Below, piece after piece: positions 49,618 to 57,495 of a DNA stretch of 57,496 nt; position 1 is the first letter of the stretch; every line of letters begins with the position of its first letter. The position numbers and the translations under genes are program-made. Source of the stretch: Clostridia bacterium (lineage in GTDB: Bacteria; Bacillota; Clostridia; Peptostreptococcales; Anaerovoracaceae); NCBI GenBank assembly GCA_910575405.1, contig CAJTER010000019.1:24404-81899 (forward strand), written 5' to 3'. The notes under the pieces are model-generated. The model saw nothing but the letters and a program-made list of their open reading frames with translations, was not told the origin of the DNA and made no database searches.

Positions 49618-51216
49618 ATGGAGTTTGGTTATACAGAGGCGCAGCTAAATCTGAAAGCACAGCTGAAGGAATTTGGGGAAACAGAACTGCTTCCCATTCT
49701 GGATAAGATGGATCGAGATGCGGAATATCCTCTAAAGACTGTTAAAAAGCTGGGGAAAATGGGAATGCTGGGCATGCCTTTTCCAAAGGAATATGGGGGA
49801 GCAGGTCTTGATTACGTCACTTATGTGATGGCAGTAGAGGAAATTTCAAAGATATGCCCTTCCCATGGCGTTATTGTTCAGACACATAATGCACTGTGCT
49901 GCTGGCCGATTTTTACTTATGGAACAGAGGCACAAAAGCAAAAATACCTTCCGCATCTTTTGAAAGGGGAAGCCATCGGCGCCTTTGGCCTGACCGAGCC
50001 AAATGCAGGCACGGATGCTGCCATGCAGCAGACTATTGCGGAGGATAAGGGGGATCATTATGTGCTCAATGGCTCCAAGATTTTCATTTCAGGCGGCGGT
50101 ATTGCGGACGTATACGTGATCATGGCAATGACGGATCAGTCAAAAGGAACAAAAGGTATCAGCGCCTTTATTGTAGAAAAGGGAATGCCCGGATTTTACA
50201 AAGGCAAAACCGAGGACAAAATGGGTATCCGCGGTTCTATTGTCTCCGAGCTTGTCTTCGATGATTGCATCGTTCCAAAGGAAAATCTTCTGGGAGAGCT
50301 GGGAAAGGGCTTTAAAATCGCTATGTCTTCACTGGATGTAGGAAGGCTTGGGATTGCGGCTCAGGCCCTGGGAATTGCCCAGGGGGCCTTTGATATGACA
50401 GTCGAATATATGAAGCATAGAGAGCAGTTTGGCAAAAAGCTCAGCGGATTTCAGGCAATGGCCTTTGAAATGGCAGAGCTGGATACGAGGATTGAAGCTT
50501 CCAGGCTGCTTTTGTACAAGGCGGCTTATATCCGGGAAAAGGGTCTTGCGGGAACAACCGAGTCAGCAGCAAAGGCAAAGCTGTCCTGCTCGGAGACTGC
50601 CATGGATGTAACAGTAAAGGCCGTTCAGTTCCACGGCGGCTACGGATATATCAAAGATCTGCCAGTAGAACGCTTTATGCGGGATGCCAAGATCACCCAG
50701 ATATATGAAGGGACCTCCGAGGTCATGAAGCTGGTCATTTCGGGCAGCTTGTTTGCTGGAAAAAAGAAAGAGCAAAACAAGGAAAATGCGCCTGCTGTCC
50801 TCTTTGAAACAGTAGAGGAACTGATAGCAGCCCTTGCGGATATGAAAAAGGATACGATCATTTGCAGCGGGGGGAGAGGTTTTAAGAAAACAGAGGATCT
50901 GGAGCTTGTGCGAAAGCTGGCAGAAAAAACAGGCGGCTCTTTTGGCGCTTCAAGAGGCGCTGTTTCCATGGGCTGGGCAGAGGAAGATGATCAGGTAGGT
51001 CTGACAGGCAGAACCGTTGCGCCGGATCTGTATATTGCCTGCGGTATTTCGGGTATGAATCAGCATCTTGCAGGAATGAAAGGCTCCGCTGTCATCGTTG
51101 CCATTAACAAAAATGCAAAGGCTCCGATTTTTAAAGCAGCAGATTATGGCATGGTAGGGGATGTTTATGAAATCCTGCCTCAGCTGATTGAAAAGTGGCC
51201 CTATAACAGCAGATAG
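49618..51216 (+). CDS. Acyl-CoA dehydrogenase fused to an EtfA FAD-binding domain
   Basis: 532 residues. Residues 1 to about 380 are a complete acyl-CoA dehydrogenase (AFGLTEPNAGTDAA, KIFISGGGIADVYVIM, GSIVSELVFDDC, and the catalytic Glu in QIYEGTSEVMK, E364). Residues about 410-532 match the C-terminal FAD domain of electron-transfer flavoprotein subunit alpha: SGGRGFKKTEDLELVRKLAE, SRGAVSMGWAEEDDQVG, TVAPDLYIACGISGMNQHLA, AINKNAKAPIFKAADYG. One chain thus joins the dehydrogenase and an electron acceptor site. There are no separate etfAB genes nearby. The physiological substrate is unknown, probably a short or branched acyl-CoA in amino acid fermentation. Confidence 0.9.
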   Translation: MEFGYTEAQLNLKAQLKEFGETELLPILDKMDRDAEYPLKTVKKLGKMGMLGMPFPKEYGGAGLDYVTYVMAVEEISKICPSHGVIVQTHNALCCWPIFTYGTEAQKQKYLPHLLKGEAIGAFGLTEPNAGTDAAMQQTIAEDKGDHYVLNGSKIFISGGGIADVYVIMAMTDQSKGTKGISAFIVEKGMPGFYKGKTEDKMGIRGSIVSELVFDDCIVPKENLLGELGKGFKIAMSSLDVGRLGIAAQALGIAQGAFDMTVEYMKHREQFGKKLSGFQAMAFEMAELDTRIEASRLLLYKAAYIREKGLAGTTESAAKAKLSCSETAMDVTVKAVQFHGGYGYIKDLPVERFMRDAKITQIYEGTSEVMKLVISGSLFAGKKKEQNKENAPAVLFETVEELIAALADMKKDTIICSGGRGFKKTEDLELVRKLAEKTGGSFGASRGAVSMGWAEEDDQVGLTGRTVAPDLYIACGISGMNQHLAGMKGSAVIVAINKNAKAPIFKAADYGMVGDVYEILPQLIEKWPYNSR

Positions 51217-51224
51217 ACAAGAAA

Positions 51225-51250
51225 TTGGGAACAAAACGCCAGGTTTCCAA
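51225..51250 (+). terminator. Hairpin after the acyl-CoA dehydrogenase gene
   Basis: TTGGGAAC (51225-51232) pairs with GTTTCCAA (51243-51250), one wobble. There is no T-tract, so termination is doubtful. Confidence 0.3.
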
Positions 51251-51302
51251 CCTTTGCGCAACAAATAAATTATGGTAATATAGCTGAAAAGTGATTGACA
51301 AA

Positions 51303-51324
51303 ACTTTATCAAATATGATAAAGT
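51303..51324 (+). promoter_or_regulatory. Operator-like inverted repeat 1
   Basis: ACTTTATC (51303-51310), six-base spacer, GATAAAGT (51317-51324): a perfect 8-base inverted repeat directly downstream of the TTGACA. It is reminiscent of metal-regulator boxes, but no regulator is identified. Confidence 0.5.
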
Positions 51325-51329
51325 ATGTA

Positions 51330-51367
51330 ACGCATTGTACAGATTTATAAAATACTGTACAATGCGT
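51330..51367 (+). promoter_or_regulatory. Operator-like inverted repeat 2
   Basis: ACGCATTGTACAG (51330-51342), 12-base AT-only spacer, CTGTACAATGCGT (51355-51367): a perfect 13-base inverted repeat that ends on the first base of the TATAAT. It fits a repressor operator over the promoter spacer, or an RNA hairpin if transcription starts upstream. Confidence 0.6.
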
Positions 51368-51373
51368 ATAATA

Positions 51374-51480
51374 TGCTCCGAGCTGCAGGCTCTAAGGGAT
51401 TGTACGGGATACCGGATCCTAAGAACTGTAGCCAATGGGTGTGTGGGGAAACTCATATGCCTTCCGTGTTTGAGAAGGAT
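51374..51480 (+). promoter_or_regulatory. Structured leader RNA, candidate riboswitch (Moco/tungsten-cofactor-like)
   Basis: Four compact stems follow one another: GAGC (51380-51383) with GCTC (51389-51392); GGGAT (51396-51400) with ATCCT (51416-51420), enclosing CGG/CCG; ATGGGT (51435-51440) with ACTCAT (51451-51456); and CCTTC (51460-51464) with GAAGG (51474-51478). Single-stranded purine-rich joints lie between them (CTAAGG, CCTAAGAA, GCCAATGGG, ATGCCTTCCG). An intrinsic terminator follows before the first gene, the usual layout of a terminating riboswitch. The joints resemble, from memory, the Moco RNA motif linked to molybdate transport and Moco genes. The class call is tentative. Confidence 0.5.
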
Positions 51481-51523
51481 GCTGAATTATATATTGCAAT
51501 GCACTTTGCAGCAATGTATACAG

Positions 51524-51561
51524 ACAGTGGTTTCTGATGGAAGAGGAAGCTGCTGTTTTTT
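51524..51561 (+). terminator. Leader terminator of the metal-uptake operon
   Basis: Positions 51524-51535 pair with 51545-51556 over 12 base pairs (four wobbles) around a nine-base loop, followed by six T. It lies 38 bases before the first gene, so transcription can be aborted in the leader. Confidence 0.65.
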
Positions 51562-51599
51562 GTTAGGTTTTTTGGATCGAAAAGAAAAGAGGAGAAATC

Positions 51600-52556
51600 A
51601 TGAAGAAGATCAAAAAATTACTTGCTATTGCAGTGGCAGCAGCACTCTGCTTTTCATTTGCAGCCTGCGGAGGAGAAGAAAAGGAAGCAGCGCCGGAGGG
51701 CCCTGTAGTACCGGAAACCGCAAATATGGAAGCGCTGGAAGTGTATCTTGACGGAGAGCCTGTAAAAGAGGGAGGCTTTACATATGATGATCTGTCCGGC
51801 AGCATGGAGCATAAGGAATCAGAGGGGACCCTTTACTATGGAATGACCGTGGACAAGCTTTTAGAGAAAGGTGCGGACGATGTGAAGACCGTATTCTTTG
51901 AAGCAGCAGATGGTTTTGTTTCCTGCAGTACGGATCCGGAAAAGGCCTTTCTCGCGGCTTACACATCCGATTCAAACGGCGAATATCAGCCGGTTGAGCT
52001 TGACGGAAAGCAGTACTACGGCGGATTTATTGAAGGCGGAATGTTTAGTAATGGAGTAAATAAGGTTTATCTGACTACCACTGACTGCAGCTGGAAGGTG
52101 GATATCCAGGTTGACGGAGCATCGGTAGGAAGCCTCACAATGGAAGACTTCATGAAGAAAACACCGATGGGATCGGATAAAGTTCCCACCGGAATGTACG
52201 ATGCAGCCTTCATGTACAAGCAGGGAGCAGCTACTTACAAAGGCAAATTCCTGGGATTTGATTTGGATCAGATGACAGCAAAACTGAAGGCTCTCAAAAT
52301 GGATATTCCAGAGGATTACAAAAACGTGGAATTTTCCGGAATCAGCGGCATGGGTAAGGAAGGGCTCAACACCGAATACAATACAGATAAAAACAGCCCC
52401 TGGTATGTAGGCAATGTCAAGTTCTTTGCCATGTATGACGGAAAGACCTACTGCCCAATCGGAAAGCAGAAGGTAGGACTGACTGCATTCATCGACAAAC
52501 AGGGAATGCGCTGGACGACCTACAGCCTCAGCACCATTAATTTCGTAACAAAATAA
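51600..52556 (+). CDS. Lipoprotein of a metal-uptake operon
   Basis: The 318-residue protein has a lipoprotein signal (KKIKKLLAIAVAAALCFSFA then AC at the lipobox). The mature part has a segment with FTYDDLSG, YYGMTVDKLLEKGADDVKTV and AADGFVSC that loosely recalls the oxidoreductase molybdopterin-binding fold found without cofactor in extracellular proteins. It is the first gene after the leader. It may be an auxiliary metal- or ligand-binding protein on the outer face of the membrane. The family is not certain. Confidence 0.7.
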   Translation: MKKIKKLLAIAVAAALCFSFAACGGEEKEAAPEGPVVPETANMEALEVYLDGEPVKEGGFTYDDLSGSMEHKESEGTLYYGMTVDKLLEKGADDVKTVFFEAADGFVSCSTDPEKAFLAAYTSDSNGEYQPVELDGKQYYGGFIEGGMFSNGVNKVYLTTTDCSWKVDIQVDGASVGSLTMEDFMKKTPMGSDKVPTGMYDAAFMYKQGAATYKGKFLGFDLDQMTAKLKALKMDIPEDYKNVEFSGISGMGKEGLNTEYNTDKNSPWYVGNVKFFAMYDGKTYCPIGKQKVGLTAFIDKQGMRWTTYSLSTINFVTK

Positions 52557-52573
52557 GTATATAACCAATATAG

Positions 52574-52603
52574 CAACAGGCGGCAGACTCCTGCCGTCTG
52601 TTG
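52574..52603 (+). promoter_or_regulatory. Intercistronic hairpin
   Basis: A 13-base-pair stem (one wobble) closes a four-base loop: 52574-52586 with 52591-52603. There is no T-tract. It separates the first lipoprotein gene from the binding-protein gene and may set their relative mRNA stability. Confidence 0.5.
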
Positions 52604-52626
52604 GCATGCATAAGAGGAGAATCGAA

Positions 52627-53754
52627 ATGAAGAAGTTCCTTTGTTTAGCAGCAGCGCTGATGGTGGCGGTATCCCTATGTGCCTGTGGAGGAGGAGAAAC
52701 TCCAGATGGAAAGGTGGTGACCGATCTGGCCGGCAGGGAAGTAGAAGTCTCCGAGGCGCCCCAGAATATTGCAGCCATGGCAGGGCCTACGTATGAAATG
52801 GTCTTCATGCTGGATGAAGCCGATAAAATCAAGATGGTGAAAGCAGGACATACGACCAATTATCCCCTGGCGCTTCTTACAAACCCGGAGCTAAAGAACA
52901 TCAATACAGTTGCGGCAAATCCAAGCTCATCGGTTAATATTGAGGATTACCTGGCCAACGAAATTGATCTGGCCCTTTACTATGAAACCGAGTCTGAGCT
53001 GGACAAATTCGAAACAGCAGGCATCCCGGCCATCGTCATATCCAAAAACACGGGTCTTTTAGGCAGTCTGGAGGAAGTACAGGAGCAGTCTGTAGAAGAC
53101 TATATTGAATTGATTACATCTCCTGTAATGATCCTTTCTCAGGCACTGGGAAGCGACAAGGCTGCGGCAGAAGCAAAAGCATGGAAGGAATACGCGGCAG
53201 AAAAAATTACTATGCTCCACGAACGCACAAAGGATCTGAAAGCGGAGGATCGTCCGACGGTTTATTGGGGGAATACCTGGGGGGAAAATATTTTGGCCTC
53301 CTACAGTGTCAATAACCGCTGGTATGAAGTGGATCTGGCCGGCGGAACGCTCTTAGGACCTGAGGAAGGGGGCGGAAACTTTCCCGAGATCACTTCTGAA
53401 CAGCTTTTTGACTGGGATCCGGATGTCATTTTAGTAGATAACCACGGAAATTACCCAGAGCTGATTATAAAATCCATGTACAAAAAAGGCTCCCAGTGGG
53501 CGTCCCTTTCGGCAGTGAAAAATAAAAAGCTTCACCGCATTCCGGCAGGCGTCTTTTTTCTGGACAAGGGCTCCACAACACCGCTGATGACTCTCTGGAT
53601 GGCAACGGTGATCCATCCGGAGCTGTTTTCCGATATTGATATTGCAAAAGAAGTACAGTATTACTACAAAGAATTCTACGAATACGATCTGACCCTTGAG
53701 GAAGCGCAGCAGGTGGTAGACGGATGGTACGATTTCAGTACCTTTGATGAATAG
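52627..53754 (+). CDS. ABC transporter substrate-binding lipoprotein (FecB/TroA-like)
   Basis: 375 residues from the ATG at 52627, eight bases after AGAGGAGA. A start seven codons upstream is less likely. It has a lipoprotein signal with CAC lipobox (AVSLCACGGG), then VTDLAGREVEVSEAPQNIAA, typical of class III (long-helix hinge) binding proteins for siderophores, cobalamin, heme or oxyanions, and DPDVILVDNHGNYPE. It is paired with FecCD-type permease and ATPase genes. The ligand is not readable; the leader RNA suggests molybdate or tungstate. Confidence 0.88.
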   Translation: MKKFLCLAAALMVAVSLCACGGGETPDGKVVTDLAGREVEVSEAPQNIAAMAGPTYEMVFMLDEADKIKMVKAGHTTNYPLALLTNPELKNINTVAANPSSSVNIEDYLANEIDLALYYETESELDKFETAGIPAIVISKNTGLLGSLEEVQEQSVEDYIELITSPVMILSQALGSDKAAAEAKAWKEYAAEKITMLHERTKDLKAEDRPTVYWGNTWGENILASYSVNNRWYEVDLAGGTLLGPEEGGGNFPEITSEQLFDWDPDVILVDNHGNYPELIIKSMYKKGSQWASLSAVKNKKLHRIPAGVFFLDKGSTTPLMTLWMATVIHPELFSDIDIAKEVQYYYKEFYEYDLTLEEAQQVVDGWYDFSTFDE

Positions 53755-53774
53755 GGAAAGCAGGGGAGAAGAAT

Positions 53775-54854
53775 ATGAAAGAGCATATAGCAGCGATTCC
53801 CCGCCTGGCCTCCGGTGAGGTGGACTTTCGGACGCTGGAGCATAAGCCGTCCCCTGTAAAGTGGATCCTAATGGCCGTTCTTCTAGCGGTTCTGTTTATC
53901 GTCAGCCTGTTTTTGGGTAGATATATCGTCATGCCGGATGATGTGATCAAGATCATCGGACAGCAGATTTTCAACCTGCCCATCCAAACCACGTGGACGG
54001 ATTCGGCGGAAACAGTGGTAATACGGGTGCGGCTGCCGAGAGCGGTTATGGCAGTGCTCATCGGGGCGGGGCTTTCCATGTCCGGCGCTTCCTTTCAGGG
54101 CATGTTTCAGAACCCGCTGGTGTCCCCCTTTATTCTGGGCGTTTCGGCCGGCGCCAGCTTTGGGGCGGCAATCGGCCTTGTACTGGAGCTTCCTACCGCG
54201 GGGATCCAGGCCGTATCTTTTCTCTTCGGTCTGGCAGCAGTAGGGATTACCTACTTTTTATCGCACCTTTATCAGACAACGCCTATCCTCATGCTGGTGC
54301 TTTCGGGAACCGTGGTATCCGCCTTTTTTCAGGCAATGCTGTCCCTGATCAAGTTTGTGGCCGACGATGAGGAAAAGCTTCCCGCCATCACTTTCTGGCT
54401 CATGGGAAGTCTGGGAAACGTAGGACTTGACGATATCGCCCTTGCGGCCATCCCTCTCATCGTATGCATGGCGGCTCTGTTTCTTATACGCTGGAAGCTG
54501 AACGTTTTGTCCATGGGGGAGAGGGAATCCAGAGCCCTGGGGGTAAACAACGAGCGAGTCAAGATCATTGTGATTATCGCAACCACAGTAATTGCTTCTA
54601 CTTCCGTGGCCTTCTGCGGGATCATCGGCTGGGTCGGCCAGGTAATCCCCCATTTCTGCAGGATGCTGGTGGGACCGGATCATAAAGTGCTGATTCCGGC
54701 CACCATGCTGGTGGGCGCCTGCTATTTGATTTTGATCGACAATCTCTGCCGGCTCTTTACGGTTACAGAAATTCCCCTTGGAATTCTGACCGCGGTTGTG
54801 GGAGCACCGGTGTTTGCCTACCTTCTGAGAAAGACAAAGGGAGGGTGGAACTGA
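53775..54854 (+). CDS. FecCD-type ABC transporter permease
   Basis: The 359-residue membrane protein has an N-terminal cytoplasmic part and about ten helices. Family marks are VVIRVRLPRAVMAVLIGAGL, GASFQGMFQNPLVSPFILG and FCGIIGWVGQVIPHFCRML. This family imports siderophores, B12, heme and, in MolB, molybdate. It overlaps the ATPase gene by one base (TGATG). Confidence 0.93.
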   Translation: MKEHIAAIPRLASGEVDFRTLEHKPSPVKWILMAVLLAVLFIVSLFLGRYIVMPDDVIKIIGQQIFNLPIQTTWTDSAETVVIRVRLPRAVMAVLIGAGLSMSGASFQGMFQNPLVSPFILGVSAGASFGAAIGLVLELPTAGIQAVSFLFGLAAVGITYFLSHLYQTTPILMLVLSGTVVSAFFQAMLSLIKFVADDEEKLPAITFWLMGSLGNVGLDDIALAAIPLIVCMAALFLIRWKLNVLSMGERESRALGVNNERVKIIVIIATTVIASTSVAFCGIIGWVGQVIPHFCRMLVGPDHKVLIPATMLVGACYLILIDNLCRLFTVTEIPLGILTAVVGAPVFAYLLRKTKGGWN

Positions 54855-55642
54855 TGGCAGTGAAATTATCAATACGCGATGCCAGCTTTGGATACGGAAG
54901 CGGAGACACCGTATGGGAGCATATTAACTTGGACGTAATGGACGGCGAATGTCTTTGCCTCCTAGGCCCTAACGGCTGCGGAAAAACTACGCTGTTTAAC
55001 TGCATTAACAACAGCTATCAGCTGAAAACGGGCAGCATTTTGCTCAATGGAAAGGATGTTCGGGATTTTGGCATTTCCCAGCTGGCAAAGACTCTGGGAA
55101 TCGTCTTTCAGGAGCACAGTGCTCCCTTTCCCTATACAGCGCTGGAGGTTGTGCGCATGGGAAGAACGCCCCATTTAAAAATGTTTTCCGCGCCAGACAA
55201 AAGAGATACGGAGCACGCCTATCATATCATGGAGGAGATGGGCATCGCATATCTGGCAGGGAAACGATATACTCATATATCAGGCGGAGAGCGGCAGCTG
55301 GTGCTCATTGCCAGAACCCTCTGTCAGGAACCGGAGATGATCCTCTTTGACGAGCCGACATCTCACCTGGATTTTAAAAACCAGGCAATGGTTCTGCAGA
55401 CTGTGAAAAAACTATCAGCAAAAGGCATGACCATTGTAATGACCAGCCACTTTCCCAACCACGTATGGAAAATCGGCACCAATGTGGCTATGCTGGGTTA
55501 CAGCGGCATGGTTGCTCAGGGGCCGGTGGAAGAAGTGATGACAGAAGCTAATCTGTCCAAAACCTACGGCGTTGACGTAATGATATATGATGCGGTTTCG
55601 GGCAGCAAGAAGACCAGATTCTGTGATCCGAATCTGGATTAA
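54854..55642 (+). CDS. ABC transporter ATPase (FecE-like)
   Basis: 262 residues from the ATG at 54854; a GTG at 54845 is in frame but lies at the ribosome-binding site. The Walker A loop is LLGPNGCGKTTLFNC, the signature ISGGERQLVLIARTL, Walker B MILFDEPTSHLD, and a switch His lies in VMTSHFPNH. It powers the upstream permease. Confidence 0.93.
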   Translation: MAVKLSIRDASFGYGSGDTVWEHINLDVMDGECLCLLGPNGCGKTTLFNCINNSYQLKTGSILLNGKDVRDFGISQLAKTLGIVFQEHSAPFPYTALEVVRMGRTPHLKMFSAPDKRDTEHAYHIMEEMGIAYLAGKRYTHISGGERQLVLIARTLCQEPEMILFDEPTSHLDFKNQAMVLQTVKKLSAKGMTIVMTSHFPNHVWKIGTNVAMLGYSGMVAQGPVEEVMTEANLSKTYGVDVMIYDAVSGSKKTRFCDPNLD

Positions 55643-55656
55643 TAAAGGAGAATACA

Positions 55657-56397
55657 ATGAAAAAGAAATATTTAGTCATTTTATTGGCACTTGTTTTGGC
55701 CCTGGCCTTTACTGCCTGCGGCGGAGAAGAGGAAGTGACCCCGGAACCGGGCACAGATCATACTTACAAAGATCTGATGAAACCCTTTGACGATCTGACT
55801 GCCGCAAATCGGGTGGTCATTATTCAGAATACGCTGAACTTCGGTATGAGCGGATTTTATACGGAGGAAACAAAGCCAGAGACAAAGACCATTTCCTATA
55901 AGGGGAAGGAGACGAAGGCTTATCCCATATCCTATACCCTGGATTTTCTGACAAATGAAATAAAAGGGGATGTAACGGTTACCGATGCGGAGGGAAAGAG
56001 CGCTGTCTTTTCAGCAAAAGACTTTTCCGCCATGTATGCAATCGTCGATTTTACATCGGGAGAGCCGCTCATCCTCTACAACCCGGATACGGATCAGGAA
56101 ACCACCCTTGCCTATGCGGTAACTAGCGAAGGGGAGGGCATTTATTCCATTACAGCGGATACCGTCCACAATACAGCGGATATTATGAAGGCCTGTGGCT
56201 GGAAAGAAGATGTGACCTACAGACTGATTGCCACGGATAAATTCTATATTCCCGTAGAGCCGGAATATCTGAAAATCGGCGAACTGAGAGGAACCCTTTC
56301 CGGAGCAGTGAACGCTTCCTTTAAAGGTATGACCATTGCCAGCGGAAAGCTCAACGATCCGGTATACTTTGAGCAGATTCCAAAAGAGGATCAATAA
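55657..56397 (+). CDS. Second lipoprotein of the metal-uptake operon
   Basis: The 246-residue protein has a lipoprotein signal (LALVLALAFTAC). Its mature part has VTVTDAEGKSAVFSAKDF and LAYAVTSEGEGIYSI, a pattern similar to the beta-rich part of the first lipoprotein, so the two may be distant relatives. It follows the ATPase after 14 bases with AAAGGAG. Function unknown; probably ligand capture or reduction at the membrane surface. Confidence 0.7.
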   Translation: MKKKYLVILLALVLALAFTACGGEEEVTPEPGTDHTYKDLMKPFDDLTAANRVVIIQNTLNFGMSGFYTEETKPETKTISYKGKETKAYPISYTLDFLTNEIKGDVTVTDAEGKSAVFSAKDFSAMYAIVDFTSGEPLILYNPDTDQETTLAYAVTSEGEGIYSITADTVHNTADIMKACGWKEDVTYRLIATDKFYIPVEPEYLKIGELRGTLSGAVNASFKGMTIASGKLNDPVYFEQIPKEDQ

Positions 56398-56411
56398 AGG
56401 AGGAGAAAAAC

Positions 56412-57176
56412 ATGCTGATGAAACGAATTCTTGCCAGCGCCCAGCCTGTGCTGGAAGGGAAAACGGTAAAGGATCTTGTAGTTGGAATTTCCCTCATCGG
56501 GATCCAGCTTTCCGATGGAAACGTAGGGATCGCTTATGTTCTGAGGGATCGGCTGCCAAACGGCTGCTCGGTTTTCAGCTATGGGGCAGAAGTATGCGGA
56601 AAGCCTGCTGCTGAAATTGCAAAATGGGCCCTGTCTGGGGGAGAGGATCTCCAGCGGGCCATCGGAACAGCCGTACTGACTGCGGCCTCGGCATCTCTGC
56701 CTCTTGAGGATGACACCAGTACGAATATACCTTTTAATCTGGATCTGAGACAGGGGGATACGGTGGCCATGATCGGCTGCATCCGGCCGGTGGCTGAAAA
56801 GCTGGCGGACCAATGCAGGTTGATCATCTTTGACGAAGGCGTCTCTCTTCATGGCGGTGATCCGGAAATCTGCCCCATGGAGCGCCAGCCTGAGTTGCTT
56901 CCCCAGTGCGATATCGTGATCCTTTCGGGGACAACTACCATCAACGGAACCATCGATCACCTGATGGAGCTTTGTAAAAACGCCAGGCAGGTAGTTATGG
57001 CAGGGCCATCCACTCCCATGTATCCGCAGGGCTTTAAGGGAACCGGCATTACAAACCTTGCAGGTGCCCTTTGGGATGGAGAAAAGAAGGAGGAAATCTT
57101 TCATGCCATTTCCCTGGGCTGCGGCGTAAGCGAGCTGGGGAAATATATGATAAAGAAAAATGTAAAAGCAGGATGA
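56412..57176 (+). CDS. DUF364/DUF4213 putative metal-chelation protein
   Basis: The 254-residue protein has an N-terminal enolase-like DUF4213 part and a C-terminal Rossmann-like DUF364 part: VAMIGCIRPVAEKLADQC, PECDI-like LPQCDIVILSGTTTINGTIDHL and VVMAGPSTPMYPQGF. The family has been linked by structure to metal or metallophore binding and often sits beside FecCD-type transporters. It has no signal peptide, so it is cytoplasmic. It is the last gene of the operon. Confidence 0.85.
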   Translation: MLMKRILASAQPVLEGKTVKDLVVGISLIGIQLSDGNVGIAYVLRDRLPNGCSVFSYGAEVCGKPAAEIAKWALSGGEDLQRAIGTAVLTAASASLPLEDDTSTNIPFNLDLRQGDTVAMIGCIRPVAEKLADQCRLIIFDEGVSLHGGDPEICPMERQPELLPQCDIVILSGTTTINGTIDHLMELCKNARQVVMAGPSTPMYPQGFKGTGITNLAGALWDGEKKEEIFHAISLGCGVSELGKYMIKKNVKAG

Positions 57177-57180
57177 AACC

Positions 57181-57210
57181 TTGACAGCGTCTGCAGCTAT
57201 ATGGTAGACT
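57181..57210 (+). promoter_or_regulatory. Promoter after the metal-uptake operon
   Basis: TTGACA (57181-57186), 18-base spacer, TAGACT (57205-57210). Together with the terminator at 57248 it would make a transcript of about 75-80 bases. Confidence 0.5.
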
Positions 57211-57247
57211 AAGCCTGCATCGGAGGGTATGTAATATTTGGTTATAT

Positions 57248-57294
57248 GCTGGATAAGATGATTGGAAATCCAATTGTTTTATCCGGCTTTTTTT
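57248..57294 (+). terminator. Intrinsic terminator
   Basis: GCTGGATAA (57248-57256) pairs with TTATCCGGC (57279-57287), one wobble, with an inner ATTGG/CCAAT stem, followed by seven T. It ends the metal operon or the small transcript from 57217. Confidence 0.85.
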
Positions 57295-57420
57295 GAGCCT
57301 GCAAATAAAAAGTCAATAGTAAATTGATTGTTTCAGGCAAAAAGTTTTATGTAGGATTTTGAACATTGAAATAAGACCACCGATATTCGCTGGTCTGAAA
57401 TAAAGGTATGTATGAGATGG

Positions 57421-57495
57421 TTATTTCGGAAGCGATGAAAGATATTCTTTCACCCGTCCATAGTAGATGCGAAGAAACTTATTCGCACCGGCAGT
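57421..57495 (-). CDS. C-terminal tail of an unidentified protein (partial)
   Basis: On the minus strand an open frame runs from the window edge to a TAA at the complement of 57421-57423, encoding ...TAGANKFLRIYYGRVKEYL then SSLPK. An AGACCA/TGGTCT hairpin about 30 bases beyond it could be its terminator. Too short to identify. Confidence 0.4.
   Translation of the reverse strand, partial: TAGANKFLRIYYGRVKEYLSSLPK

Larger units (their letters stand above)
51295..51372 (+). promoter_or_regulatory. Promoter region of the metal-uptake operon
   Basis: Two sigma-A-like candidates are present. TTGACA (51295-51300) has a perfect -35 and a weak GATAAA 16 bases later. A perfect TATAAT (51367-51372) has only TTTATA at the -35 position, 17 bases earlier. 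The second would start the transcript right at the structured leader. Both overlap inverted repeats. Confidence 0.6.

Noticed and set aside
51972-52859. Minus-strand open frame of 295 codons in the metal operon
   Set aside because: It covers the first lipoprotein and the signal region of the binding protein, both clearly real, and has no expression signals.
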